Below, in pieces: positions 14,738-22,394 of a stretch of DNA of 62,387 nucleotides; within the stretch, counting starts at the first letter, position 1, and every line of letters begins with the position of its first letter. The notes beneath the pieces are model-generated. The model saw only the letters and a list, made by a program, of their open reading frames with translations, was not told the DNA's origin and made no database searches. A program made the translations under genes and the position numbers. This DNA is from JBHIET01 sp046760785 (GTDB taxonomy: Bacteria; Chloroflexota; Anaerolineae; B4-G1): NCBI GenBank assembly GCA_046760785.1, contig JBHIET010000010.1, forward strand, positions 1 through 62,387, given 5' to 3'.

Positions 14738-16158
14738 AAGCACGTCGCCGAGCCCCCTGGTGGGTTGTCATCTCCGACGTCTTGCTAATCAACGTCAGTA
14801 TGTTGCTGGCCTACTGGGTGCGCTACGAGTTGCGGTGGTTCCGCGACATCAGCTACTACCATCCAGTATCATACTACATTCCCTTTTGTTTCTTGTTCAC
14901 CATCCTGATGCTGCTGGCCTTTCAGATGGACCGGGTCTATCAGCGCTGGCGCGGGCGCTCGTGGCTCGATCAGGTTTATCACATCATCAACGCCGCAGCC
15001 AAGTCCGTCGTAGTGCTCTTTGCCACCACCTTTTTCCTGGACATCTTCCGACCTTTTCAGTATTCGCGGGCGCTTTTTCTGCAAGCAGGTTTGATCGTCA
15101 TCGCACTGCTGAGCCTGGCGCGGCTGGCGCAGACTGGGACCGAGGGCCGGCTGTGTGCCCGTGGCATCGGAGTGGCCCGCGTCATCATCGTCGGGGCTGG
15201 CGAGGTGGGACGTACTGTAATGCGTACCATCGTGGCGCGTCCTGAGTTGGGTTATCAGATCGTCGGCTTCGTGGACGACAACCCCCAGAAGGGCCAGACC
15301 AACATTGGCCGTTTCAAGGCCCTGGGGCCGTTGCGCAATCTATCCCGGCTGATCGTGGAAGAAGCAGTGGATGAGGTCATCATCACGCTACCGTGGATGT
15401 ACCATCGCAAGATTATGTCCATCGTGCGCGAGTGTGAGCGACGACAGGTGAGCGCCTCCATTGTGCCAGATCTCTTCCAGATGAGTCTTAGCCACGTGGA
15501 TGTAGACGACCTGGGCGGGGTGCCGCTGGTCGGCGTGCGAGAGGTCGGTTTCGGGCGGGGGGCGCTGCTGGTCAAGCGAGGGGTAGATATTGTGGGGGCA
15601 GTGATGGGACTGACGATGGGAGCCCCCCTTCTCGCGTTGATCGCGCTGACTATCCGGCTCGATTCACCCGGCCCGATCGTCTTTCGCCAGACCCGCGTGG
15701 GGGCTGGCGGGAAGCCGTTCGAGATGTACAAGTTCCGCTCGATGCATGAGAGGGCTGAGGAGAAATTGGAGCAATTGCGCAATCTGAATGAGGCTGAGGG
15801 CCCCATCTTCAAGATGCGCGACGATCCACGCCTGACTCGCCTGGGCCGGTTTCTGCGACGTACCAGCCTTGACGAACTGCCGCAACTGTGGAACGTACTG
15901 CGTGGAGAGATGAGTCTGGTGGGGCCGCGTCCGCCACTGCCGGCGGAGGTTAGCCGCTATATGGAGTGGCATAAGAGGCGGCTAGAGGTACGCCCGGGGA
16001 TGACCGGGCTGCAACAGGTCAGGGGTCGCAGTATGCTCAGTTTCGACGAGATGGTGTTGCTCGACGTCTACTACATCGAGAATTGGTCATTGTGGCTTGA
16101 TTTCAAAATCCTGCTGCGCACCATCCCTGCGGTGTTGTCTGGAGGCGGTGCATATTAA
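14734..16158 (+). CDS. Polyprenyl-phosphate sugar phosphotransferase (WbaP/CpsE type)
   Basis: A 474-residue initiating enzyme for exopolysaccharide or O-antigen synthesis, moving a sugar-1-phosphate from a nucleotide sugar to undecaprenyl phosphate. Four hydrophobic segments lie in the first 130 residues. A Rossmann-like CoA_binding_3 domain spans about 145-265 (VIIVGAGEVGRTVM). The catalytic bacterial sugar transferase domain spans about 283-474, with a re-entrant helix, MYKFRSMH, LRRTSLDELPQLWNVLRGEM and GPRPPLP. Length and order are standard. The start overlaps the preceding stop. A strong hairpin after the stop ends the unit. Confidence 0.93.
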   Translation: MKARRRAPWWVVISDVLLINVSMLLAYWVRYELRWFRDISYYHPVSYYIPFCFLFTILMLLAFQMDRVYQRWRGRSWLDQVYHIINAAAKSVVVLFATTFFLDIFRPFQYSRALFLQAGLIVIALLSLARLAQTGTEGRLCARGIGVARVIIVGAGEVGRTVMRTIVARPELGYQIVGFVDDNPQKGQTNIGRFKALGPLRNLSRLIVEEAVDEVIITLPWMYHRKIMSIVRECERRQVSASIVPDLFQMSLSHVDVDDLGGVPLVGVREVGFGRGALLVKRGVDIVGAVMGLTMGAPLLALIALTIRLDSPGPIVFRQTRVGAGGKPFEMYKFRSMHERAEEKLEQLRNLNEAEGPIFKMRDDPRLTRLGRFLRRTSLDELPQLWNVLRGEMSLVGPRPPLPAEVSRYMEWHKRRLEVRPGMTGLQQVRGRSMLSFDEMVLLDVYYIENWSLWLDFKILLRTIPAVLSGGGAY

Positions 16159-16204
16159 CACTTTCTGCCTGGAGCAAGCCAAGGCGGGTGTGGTAGTGAA
16201 ACAA

Positions 16205-16233
16205 GACAGGCCCAGTATTGACCTGGGCCTGTC
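16205..16233. terminator. Bidirectional hairpin terminator
   Basis: GACAGGCCCAG and CTGGGCCTGTC form an 11-bp perfect stem with the loop TATTGAC. It lies between the convergent sugar transferase gene and the peptide operon. On the minus strand it is followed by CTTGTTTC, a short U-rich tail. Confidence 0.7.
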
Positions 16234-16263
16234 CTGCTCTATGAACGTACCTACACCGAATCG

Positions 16264-17016
16264 TCAGACGAGGCTAGGGTACGCCAACCTTCTCTTCGGT
16301 CCCTGCCACGCGTCCAACATGTACCTTACATCCTGGTACAGGCCCGGATTCCCACTCAGCCAGGTCGTTACTTCCTCCCGCGTCGGTAGTTGCCTGCCCC
16401 CTGCCCCGTTCGTAGCTCGGTTGGCCACCAGGTCCAGGAACCGGCCCCGCCAGGGCTCCTTCAGGGAGAACAGGGCCTCGGTGAGTGGCTCTCCTAAACG
16501 GGACCGAGGCCAGTGGCGGTATATCTCGCCCAGACGCTGGGCCATTGTCTGAACCGAGACGCCGAAACGGACGGCCAGGTTTTCCAGGGGGACGACCTCG
16601 GCACAGGCTAGTCGCACCCAGGCCGCTGGCATCAGCAGGCAGCGTGCGAAGAGGTCGCTGTAGGCACGGGATTGCTCGCGGTGGGGCCAGCGCAGTTCGG
16701 ACGCGCGAGAGGAGTGGCAGAAGGCCACATACAGCTCCCGTGCCATACCTGCACGCTGAACGGCGGGGGGGGTTGTGGGGTCAACCACGATCAGCCGCGA
16801 GCCATCAAGGCAGGATCTGTAGGCAGCATCGTAAAGTCCCAGGCTCAACTCAATGAAATTCAGGCGCTCGAAGATGGGGAGAGGGTCTTTGATCATTTCC
16901 CGCACAGGCACGGGGGGCCCTTCAATGCCGTGAGCCCGCAGCAATCCCCAGGCCAAACATTCGACGAGCAGGGCCTCTACGTTTGGGAGTTTCTTGTCAG
17001 AGTATTCTTGCCTCAT
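16264..17016 (-). CDS. ImmA/IrrE-like protein lacking the HExxH zinc motif
   Basis: A 250-residue protein resembling ImmA/IrrE metallopeptidases in its later part: FARCLLMPAAWVRLACAE followed by VPLENLAVRFGVSVQTMAQR, the usual LLMP plus helix-turn-helix-like segment. Where the family has HELGHxxxH, this protein reads ARELYVAFCHS, so the zinc-binding HExxH is missing. It may be a protein-binding or sensing version, not a protease. I chose ATG 17016 because GGAGGAG stands 2-8 nt before it; the longer reading to 17070 would overlap the upstream peptide gene. It is the last gene of the small-peptide operon. The family link is moderately sure; the function is unknown. Confidence 0.6.
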   Translation of the reverse strand: MRQEYSDKKLPNVEALLVECLAWGLLRAHGIEGPPVPVREMIKDPLPIFERLNFIELSLGLYDAAYRSCLDGSRLIVVDPTTPPAVQRAGMARELYVAFCHSSRASELRWPHREQSRAYSDLFARCLLMPAAWVRLACAEVVPLENLAVRFGVSVQTMAQRLGEIYRHWPRSRLGEPLTEALFSLKEPWRGRFLDLVANRATNGAGGRQLPTREEVTTWLSGNPGLYQDVRYMLDAWQGPKRRLAYPSLV

Positions 17017-17054
17017 TTCTCCTCCAGGCAACAGGGGGGACAGACAGAGCTCTT

Positions 17055-17255
17055 CTAATCTATCAGCCACTCGTATAACCTGACCACAAACTCCTGGATA
17101 GATTCAGCCTCGACGGCCAATACAACCTCCCGCTCCTCATCGGTAAGGTCAAACTCTGTCAGGAGAACGGGCCGATTCCCATTCAGCAACTCCTGGCAGA
17201 ACTCGCGATCTATCAGCGCGGTACCAATGAGGGTTTGGAGTGCCATCGCCGACAT
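17055..17255 (-). CDS. RiPP-precursor-like small peptide, copy 3
   Basis: A 66-residue acidic peptide. Its pattern ALxDxxFxxxLLNG, LTxxEREVVLAV, then ESIQEFVVRL is shared with the product at 17690-17887 and with the broken gene at 17354-17560. It resembles the short helical leader-like peptides grouped as putative RiPP precursors (Franean1_4349 type), although no modifying enzyme is visible nearby and the C-terminus (YEWLID) lacks Cys, Ser or Thr core residues. It is 39 nt upstream of the ImmA-like gene. The Shine-Dalgarno site is weak. This is the most diverged of the three copies. Confidence 0.6.
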   Translation of the reverse strand: MSAMALQTLIGTALIDREFCQELLNGNRPVLLTEFDLTDEEREVVLAVEAESIQEFVVRLYEWLID

Positions 17256-17353
17256 GAACCTATTTCCAGTAGTATGGCAAGGTCAATGGCACGCCGGCTC
17301 CCACTCCTACAGGAGCGAGCCAGCGGCCTATTCGCCTACGCAGGAACCAGTCC

Positions 17354-17560
17354 CTAGGCCCCGGCAGATCCTGGCTGGCAAAGTGCGCTGGCGAAGGCTT
17401 CCAGCGTATCGGCCTTTACCGTCAACACAGCCTGTCGCTCCGCTTCCGTGAGGTTCAGAGCGGCCAGCACCTCCCGACGCTGACCGTTGAGCAACTGCTC
17501 ACGAAAAGCGGAGTCAGTCAGAGCTCTCTAAACCAGCTCGTCAATCCTGTGTGTCGGCAT
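17354..17560 (-). pseudogene. RiPP-like peptide gene with amber codon (copy 2)
   Basis: Reading from ATG at 17560 gives MPTHRIDELV, a TAG, then RALTDSAFREQLLNGQRREV and so on to CQPGSAGA and a final TAG at 17354. It matches copy 1 (17690-17887) at most positions. The stop falls exactly where copy 1 has Trp11 (TGG to TAG, one base change). A Shine-Dalgarno sequence (CGGAGGG) is still present and the rest of the frame is intact for 58 codons. It is therefore a very recently inactivated paralogue, or an amber-suppressed gene. Confidence 0.75.
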
Positions 17561-17689
17561 TGCCCGCCCTCCGATACTCAGGACCACTCGACAGCTCGCC
17601 ACACCCGGCCAGTACCCACACCAGGCCAACCCGCCATCCACAACAAAAGGCGATTTATGCAGTTGAAGCCCCCGACAGGACTAAGCCGC

Positions 17690-17887
17690 TCAGAACCCCG
17701 GCTGGCAGAGCGCACCGGCGAAGGCTTCCAGCGTATCGGCCTTCACCGCCAGCACGGCCCGTCGCTCCGCTTCCGTCAAGCTCAAGGCGGCCAGCACCTC
17801 GTGGCGCTGACCATTGAGCAGCCGCTCACGGAAAGCGGTATCGGTGAGGGCCATCCAGACCAACTCGTCAATCTTGCGCGTGGGCAT
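17690..17887 (-). CDS. RiPP-precursor-like small peptide, copy 1
   Basis: A 65-residue peptide starting MPTRKIDELVWMALTDTAFR and continuing with LLNGQRHEV, LSLTEAERRAVLAV and DTLEAFAGALCQPGF. It looks like a helical leader followed by a short tail with one Cys. It has a GAGGAG Shine-Dalgarno sequence and starts 12 nt after the stop of the secreted-peptide gene, so the two are co-transcribed. The family resemblance (Franean1_4349-type putative RiPP precursors, similar to Nif11-like leaders) is by pattern only. No cyclase, radical SAM enzyme or LanM-type protein is in the window. Confidence 0.65.
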   Translation of the reverse strand: MPTRKIDELVWMALTDTAFRERLLNGQRHEVLAALSLTEAERRAVLAVKADTLEAFAGALCQPGF

Positions 17888-17899
17888 CGTTTGCTCTCC

Positions 17900-18091
17900 T
17901 CACGCTCCACTGCCGCCGCCGTCGAACCCGCACGGCGCTACGAGGCCAGGCGGCCCGACCAATGCTGCCACGCCAGCCTGGGGCCCCACCTCCCGCGCAA
18001 ACGCGCCGGGGGCCAGGGAACCAAGGGCCAGCACCAGGAGCAGCATCAGGGTCACCAGCACCAGGGCCAACTTGCCGCGTCTGTTGTTCAT
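17900..18091 (-). CDS. Small secreted peptide
   Basis: A 63-residue peptide with a clear signal sequence: a basic start (MNNRRGK), a hydrophobic core (LALVLVTLMLLLVLALG) and a likely signal-peptidase site after APGAFA (about residue 32). The mature part is about 31 residues, Gly/Pro/Val/Ala-rich with a single Cys (LVAPCGFDGGGSGA). A strong Shine-Dalgarno sequence (AAGGAGGG) precedes the ATG. It is the first gene of the peptide operon, immediately behind a promoter with SARP-like direct repeats. It may be a signalling or antimicrobial peptide, or a surface peptide; nothing in the sequence decides this. Confidence 0.65.
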   Translation of the reverse strand: MNNRRGKLALVLVTLMLLLVLALGSLAPGAFAREVGPQAGVAALVGPPGLVAPCGFDGGGSGA

Positions 18092-18124
18092 CGTTACCCT
18101 CCTTATGGTATCAAATCTGGCAAA

Positions 18125-18157
18125 AGTCTACCACAGAGCTCTTACAAATCTCTTACA
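18125..18157 (-). promoter_or_regulatory. Promoter with SARP-type direct repeats (peptide operon)
   Basis: On the minus strand two perfect TGTAAGAG repeats (18157-18150 and 18146-18139) have an 11-bp period. The second ends 8 bp before the -10 box TAGACT (18130-18125), which has an extended TGG. There is no normal -35 box. Known SARP/BTAD activators bind direct repeats of 11-bp period placed 8 bp upstream of the -10 box. The gene just upstream encodes a protein with such a domain. Confidence 0.6.
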
Positions 18158-18179
18158 GTCGAACAAGCAAACAAACAAA

Positions 18180-18201
18180 GAGGCTGCCCGGTGGCAGCCT
18201 C
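18180..18201 (-). terminator. Intrinsic terminator of the STAND/BTAD regulator gene
   Basis: GAGGCTGCC and GGCAGCCTC form a 9-bp perfect stem with a 4-nt loop. On the minus strand it is followed by CTTTGTTTGTTTG. It lies 43 nt after the regulator stop codon and before the peptide-operon promoter, so it separates the two transcription units. Confidence 0.8.
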
Positions 18202-18244
18202 GGCGGGTCTGGTTCAGATCCTGGGGAGCACCTGGGCGACGGTC

Positions 18245-21200
18245 TCAGTCTGGCCTCTTCCCGGCTATCCGCTCGTATAATCTGTTCGTCTCAATCGAGG
18301 GTTCGGCGTCCAGCTCTTGCTTCAATACCTCCTGGCAACGATGGTATTGGGCCAGCGCCTCCGCGCGCCGGCCGGCAGCGGCGTAACATTGCATGATGCG
18401 CCGGTGGACGTCTTCCCGCAGCTCGTCTACCTCCAGCGCCCGCCTATACCAGTCGATCGCTCCCTCAAATTCCCTCCGCGCCTCGTGACACCGTCCCACC
18501 CCCACCAGCGCCTCGAGGTACATCTCCCGCAGCGCCTCTCGCCTGGGCAGGCACCATATCCGCTCCACCTGGGGCAGGAAATCCCCCCTGTAGAGCGCCA
18601 CTGCCCGCCGCCACAGGTCCTCCGCCTGCCAGTCGTGAGATGGCAGGAGCCGCGCCCGCTCGACCAGGGCCTCGAACTCCTCGACGTCCAACCAGCAGTC
18701 CACGTCGCTCAGCCGGTACCGTCCCTCCTCCACCACCACGACCTCGGCACCCAGGGCGCGGCGCATGCGATGGAGCGTGATGTGGAAACGATTGGTCATC
18801 TTTTTCGCGGGTAACTCGGGCCAGAATGCGGTCCCGATGGCGTCCCGCTCCAGGGGCCCGTGCAGGAGAATGTAGAAGAACAACTCCCTGGCCTCCGCTG
18901 TCCGCCACTCGGACGTGGAGATAGTATGCCCGTCGCGGACGACCCGGCCCTCCCCCAGGGCGTAGATTTCCAGGCGGCCTGCCGCGCCTTCTTCCGCCCC
19001 CGTGACAGCTTGCTCCTCCTCTCCCCCGAAATCCCTCAACTGTTGCACCCGCTCGACGACGGCGCGGCAGGCCGGCAGGCCCTCGCTTACGCCGAGCCTC
19101 AAGAGCTCCTCGGCGTGCTGCCCCTCCACGGCCGCGAACTGGTGCGTGCCGATCTCGTCCGCCAGCTCCAGCGCCTCGCGCAGTCCTGCAACAGCCTGCG
19201 GCTTATCCCCGGCCAGCAGGTGGGCTTTGGCCAGCAGAAACCTGGCCCGGGCCAGCTCGCGCTTCGCCTGCCGCTGCTCCAGGAAACGCGCGGCCTCGGA
19301 GAGAAGCCGGAGGCCCGCCTCGACCTCGCCGCTTTCGGCCAGCGCGATTCCCTCGGCCACGGGCAGCGGCCCGCGCACCTCGAAATCCAGCCCCTTTTCC
19401 TCGGCCAACTGCCGGGCCTGCCCCAACACCTCGAGCGCCCGCGCCTGGTCCTCCTGCCAGCGGTACATGTCCGCCCGCGCCGCCAGGACGAGAACGGCCA
19501 GGCCCGGCCTGCTCTCCCGCGCGATCTGCCAGGCGGCGTCGTACAAGGATTCGGCGCGCTCGTAGGCGCCGACGTCCCGGTAGATGCTGGCCATCCCCTC
19601 TGAGATGTTGGCCTGGCCGCGCAGGTCGGCCGCGCGTCGCGCGGCCGCCAGCCCCTCCTCGTACAGCGCCAGTGCCCTCCGGTACTCGCCACGATCGTAG
19701 TGGAGCATGCCCAGGTTATTCAGCACGCCGGCCAGTTGCGCGGGCGACCCCAGCCGCCGTCCGATGGCCAGCGCCTCGTTCAGGCAGGCGGCCGCCTCGT
19801 TAAGTTGCCCCTGCGAGGCGAACGCGAGCGTCAGGTCCTGCAGCAGGTTGACCACATTGTAGGGGCTGCCGACCTGCCGGAACAGCGCCAATGCGTTCTG
19901 CAGTTCGGCGACTCCCTCAGTCAGATGGCCCAGTTTGACGTAGGCCATCCCGATCAGCCGCTGCGCCTCGGCCCGCTCCATCATCTCGTCCTGGCCCAGC
20001 ATGTCCAGCGCCCTTCGTGCCTCTGTGATTGCGTCCTCGTAGCGGCCCTCAAACAGTCCCAGCGTCGCACGCTGATTGTGCACCCTGGCTGGACTAGTTG
20101 TATCTCCCCGGTCAGCGAACCCGGCCTCGGCGTGGGCCAGCGCCTGCTGTGCTCCCCCGTAGTCGTAGCGGTCGGTGAGCACCTTGCTCTGATAGAGCGA
20201 CAGCCGTGGGGCCTGAGCTCTGACCTCTTCGGGCAGCGCCTCCGCCCAGCGCAGCAGCGTCTCGACCCGCCCCCGCGTGAACCATTCCATCGCCACCCGC
20301 TCCATCAGCGCCGTCGCGTCTGGATAGGCCCCGGCGGCCAGGTAGTGATACACTGCTTCCTCAACTTCGTTGCCCCGCTCGAACCGCTTCGCGGCACGCC
20401 GGTGCAGTTCAGCGTAGCGGGCCGGGTCGCGCTGGCGCAACTGCTCGTGCAGGAAGTCGCGGAACAGATTGTGGTAGCGATAGGTCGCCGCCCCACCCTT
20501 CCCAAAACGGGTGACGAAGAGATTGCGCCGCTCCACCTCCGCCAGCAGCGCACGCGGCCTCCTGATCTGCAGGACATCGCGGCACAGTCGTGACGACATC
20601 TCGCGCAGCACAGCCGAGGTGCACAGGAAATGCTGAACGTCGGGGGGCTGTCGGTTTAGCACCTCGCTGGCCAGGTAGTCGTACGTCTCGGTAGTGGCTC
20701 TCTCCGCGTCGAGCAGGGCAACCCGAGTTTCCTCGCGCAGCAGACCGGCCAGCAGCAGGACGCCGGTGATCCAACCCTCAGAATTGGCGGCTATCGCTTC
20801 CGCCTGAGCCTCGGACACCTCGATGCGCGATAGCTGCAGAAGATCGCGGATTTCCTGGGGGGCGAAGCGCAGGTCCTGGCCCGTCAGGCCGATGAGCTGG
20901 CGCTTGGCAACCAGGCGCGTGATGGGAACGTCAGGCAACACACGGCTGCCCAACATCAGGTGGCAATTGAAGGGCAGGACTTCGAGCAAACGGTGCACAA
21001 ACGTGCGGATGCCGAAGGCGCCATCCAATGCCTCGTAGTTATCCACCACGACGACGAAGGAGGCGTCAATCTCCAGCACCTCGTTGACCAACTCCCCCAC
21101 AACAACGGTCGGATCGCGGAAGAGGTCGCCAGACCTGGAGGCCAACGCCGCTCGAGTGCGCTTGCCAAAGCCTGGGAAGCGCTCGCGGATAGCACCGACC

Positions 21201-21451
21201 AGGTACTCGATGAAGACACCCAGGTCACGCTCGCGCTCATCGGCGGTGTACCAGCACACCGGCATGGGGCTGCGCTGCGCGAAGTCCACCAGCGCCGAGG
21301 TCTTGCCGTAGCCAGCCGGGGCAGAGACAAGCGTCAACCCGCACTCAAGCCCCCGCTCGATGTCCTGACACAACCGCGGCCGGTGCAGCAGGCCTGCCGG
21401 GCTGGGTACCAGCAGTTTGGATCGGACGAGGGTGAGTTTGGAAACGGGCAA
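18245..21451 (-). CDS. STAND ATPase-TPR-BTAD transcriptional regulator
   Basis: A 1068-residue signal-integrating activator of mixed MalT/SARP type. Order: a MalT-like opening (LVRSKLLVPSPAGLLHRPRL); NTPase with Walker A SAPAGYGKT (about 44-52) and Walker B VVVVDNYEAL; winged helix; about ten TPR/superhelical repeats (roughly 350-790); then an OmpR/PhoB-like DNA-binding domain (about 805-900; ELFFYILLHGPLERDAIGTA, FHITLHRMRRALGAE) and a bacterial transcriptional activation domain (about 905-1060; DVEEFEALVERA, RREALREMYLEAL). The start is TTG with AGGAG 9 nt upstream. TPRs and the STAND domain would sense a ligand; the DNA-binding part probably acts on the direct repeats at 18139-18157. Confidence 0.88.
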   Translation of the reverse strand: MPVSKLTLVRSKLLVPSPAGLLHRPRLCQDIERGLECGLTLVSAPAGYGKTSALVDFAQRSPMPVCWYTADERERDLGVFIEYLVGAIRERFPGFGKRTRAALASRSGDLFRDPTVVVGELVNEVLEIDASFVVVVDNYEALDGAFGIRTFVHRLLEVLPFNCHLMLGSRVLPDVPITRLVAKRQLIGLTGQDLRFAPQEIRDLLQLSRIEVSEAQAEAIAANSEGWITGVLLLAGLLREETRVALLDAERATTETYDYLASEVLNRQPPDVQHFLCTSAVLREMSSRLCRDVLQIRRPRALLAEVERRNLFVTRFGKGGAATYRYHNLFRDFLHEQLRQRDPARYAELHRRAAKRFERGNEVEEAVYHYLAAGAYPDATALMERVAMEWFTRGRVETLLRWAEALPEEVRAQAPRLSLYQSKVLTDRYDYGGAQQALAHAEAGFADRGDTTSPARVHNQRATLGLFEGRYEDAITEARRALDMLGQDEMMERAEAQRLIGMAYVKLGHLTEGVAELQNALALFRQVGSPYNVVNLLQDLTLAFASQGQLNEAAACLNEALAIGRRLGSPAQLAGVLNNLGMLHYDRGEYRRALALYEEGLAAARRAADLRGQANISEGMASIYRDVGAYERAESLYDAAWQIARESRPGLAVLVLAARADMYRWQEDQARALEVLGQARQLAEEKGLDFEVRGPLPVAEGIALAESGEVEAGLRLLSEAARFLEQRQAKRELARARFLLAKAHLLAGDKPQAVAGLREALELADEIGTHQFAAVEGQHAEELLRLGVSEGLPACRAVVERVQQLRDFGGEEEQAVTGAEEGAAGRLEIYALGEGRVVRDGHTISTSEWRTAEARELFFYILLHGPLERDAIGTAFWPELPAKKMTNRFHITLHRMRRALGAEVVVVEEGRYRLSDVDCWLDVEEFEALVERARLLPSHDWQAEDLWRRAVALYRGDFLPQVERIWCLPRREALREMYLEALVGVGRCHEARREFEGAIDWYRRALEVDELREDVHRRIMQCYAAAGRRAEALAQYHRCQEVLKQELDAEPSIETNRLYERIAGKRPD

Positions 21452-21752
21452 CGTTTAAGGCTCCTGTGGCTGGTAATTCGACAAATCGCGAAAAACTGCA
21501 ATTTCTCGAAGTATACCCTCATATTGTCAAAGTAGCAAGTGGCTCACTCAGGTGCTCTTCTCGACTGCGAGAAGGGGCGGTGAACCTGCACGGCCTGCGG
21601 CTACGTCCCGACGAAGGCCGCAGCATCGAGTTGGTCTGGTTTGGGGAGACAGTGGTGATGGACTTCATGCGCCATGTCCACGGACGGGTGAGGAGACTCG
21701 CCAGGCCTGCGGGACGCAGGCGGGTCTCCTATCGGCTAGCGACTGTGCCCTT
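21452..21752. other. Intergenic region, no convincing gene
   Basis: The plus-strand reading frame crossing this stretch (21466-21834) runs into the phosphate-regulator gene on the other strand, has no Shine-Dalgarno site and no recognisable motif. The region should contain the promoter of the STAND/BTAD gene, but I see no clear box. The only structure is the hairpin at 21692-21729. Confidence 0.5.
21692..21729 (-). terminator. Compound GC-rich hairpin after the phosphate operon
   Basis: GGAGACTCG pairs with CGGGTCTCC (one G-T pair) around an inner perfect stem CCTGCG-GGA-CGCAGG. It starts 24 nt after the stop of the DUF47 gene on the minus strand. No T-run follows. Confidence 0.55.
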
Positions 21753-22382
21753 TCAGGTCGTTTTGACGACAATGTCGGAGAGCACGTTGGCGGCCTCGTC
21801 CCCCCGGTCGGCGGCGTTGCTCAGGTGGCGGTAGATTTCGCGCATTTTGAGCATGTGCACTACATGCTCCGCGTCCTGTGGCTGGTGGAACAAGTCTGCC
21901 AAAGCCTCGCGGTAGACAGTCTCTACGCGGTTCTCCAGCGCCTTGGCCCGCACGGCGTGGTCCTGGGCCACGCTGGGGTGGTCGGACAAGCGCAGCACAC
22001 CCAGATGGATCTCGCGCGCGGCGTCGCACAGCAGCGAGACCATGCGCCGCAGGAAGTCGTTAGGCTCCACCTCGAGGATGACCATCTCATCAACCGTCGT
22101 GTAGGCATAGTCGAGGATGTCGTCAATGGTGCGTGAGAGAGCATGAATATCCTCTCGGTCAATCGGCGTGACGAAGGTGCGGTTCAGTTCGTCAATCAGG
22201 ATGCGCCGTGTCTCGTCGGCTTCTTTCTCCATGTGCGTGACCACTTTGGCATGCTCATCGCTTGGATCTTTGACATATTCAAGCAAGGCTTCCATCCCCC
22301 GCACAGTATAATCGGCCTGTTGGAGCAGCAACTGGATAAACCGGTCCGGTCGAGCTTGGAAGAAACGCCGTAGCCAGCTCAT
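21753..22382 (-). CDS. DUF47/PhoU-like phosphate transport regulator
   Basis: A 209-residue all-helical protein of the DUF47 (YkaA) family, a PhoU relative that accompanies PiT phosphate permeases. Typical motifs are DEHAKVVTHMEKEADETRRIL (split as DEHAK and EADETRR), NRTFVTPIDREDIHALSRTIDDILD and a C-terminal region with RAKALENRVETVYREAL. It probably modulates the permease on the cytoplasmic side. It has an excellent Shine-Dalgarno site (GGAGGAGGG) and starts 12 nt after the PiT stop, so the two form an operon. Confidence 0.92.
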   Translation of the reverse strand: MSWLRRFFQARPDRFIQLLLQQADYTVRGMEALLEYVKDPSDEHAKVVTHMEKEADETRRILIDELNRTFVTPIDREDIHALSRTIDDILDYAYTTVDEMVILEVEPNDFLRRMVSLLCDAAREIHLGVLRLSDHPSVAQDHAVRAKALENRVETVYREALADLFHQPQDAEHVVHMLKMREIYRHLSNAADRGDEAANVLSDIVVKTT

Positions 22383-22394
22383 ATTTCCCTCCTC

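Noticed and set aside
21466..21834. 122-codon plus-strand frame between the STAND regulator and the phosphate genes
   Set aside because: It runs into the DUF47 gene on the other strand, lacks a Shine-Dalgarno site and has no recognisable family pattern.
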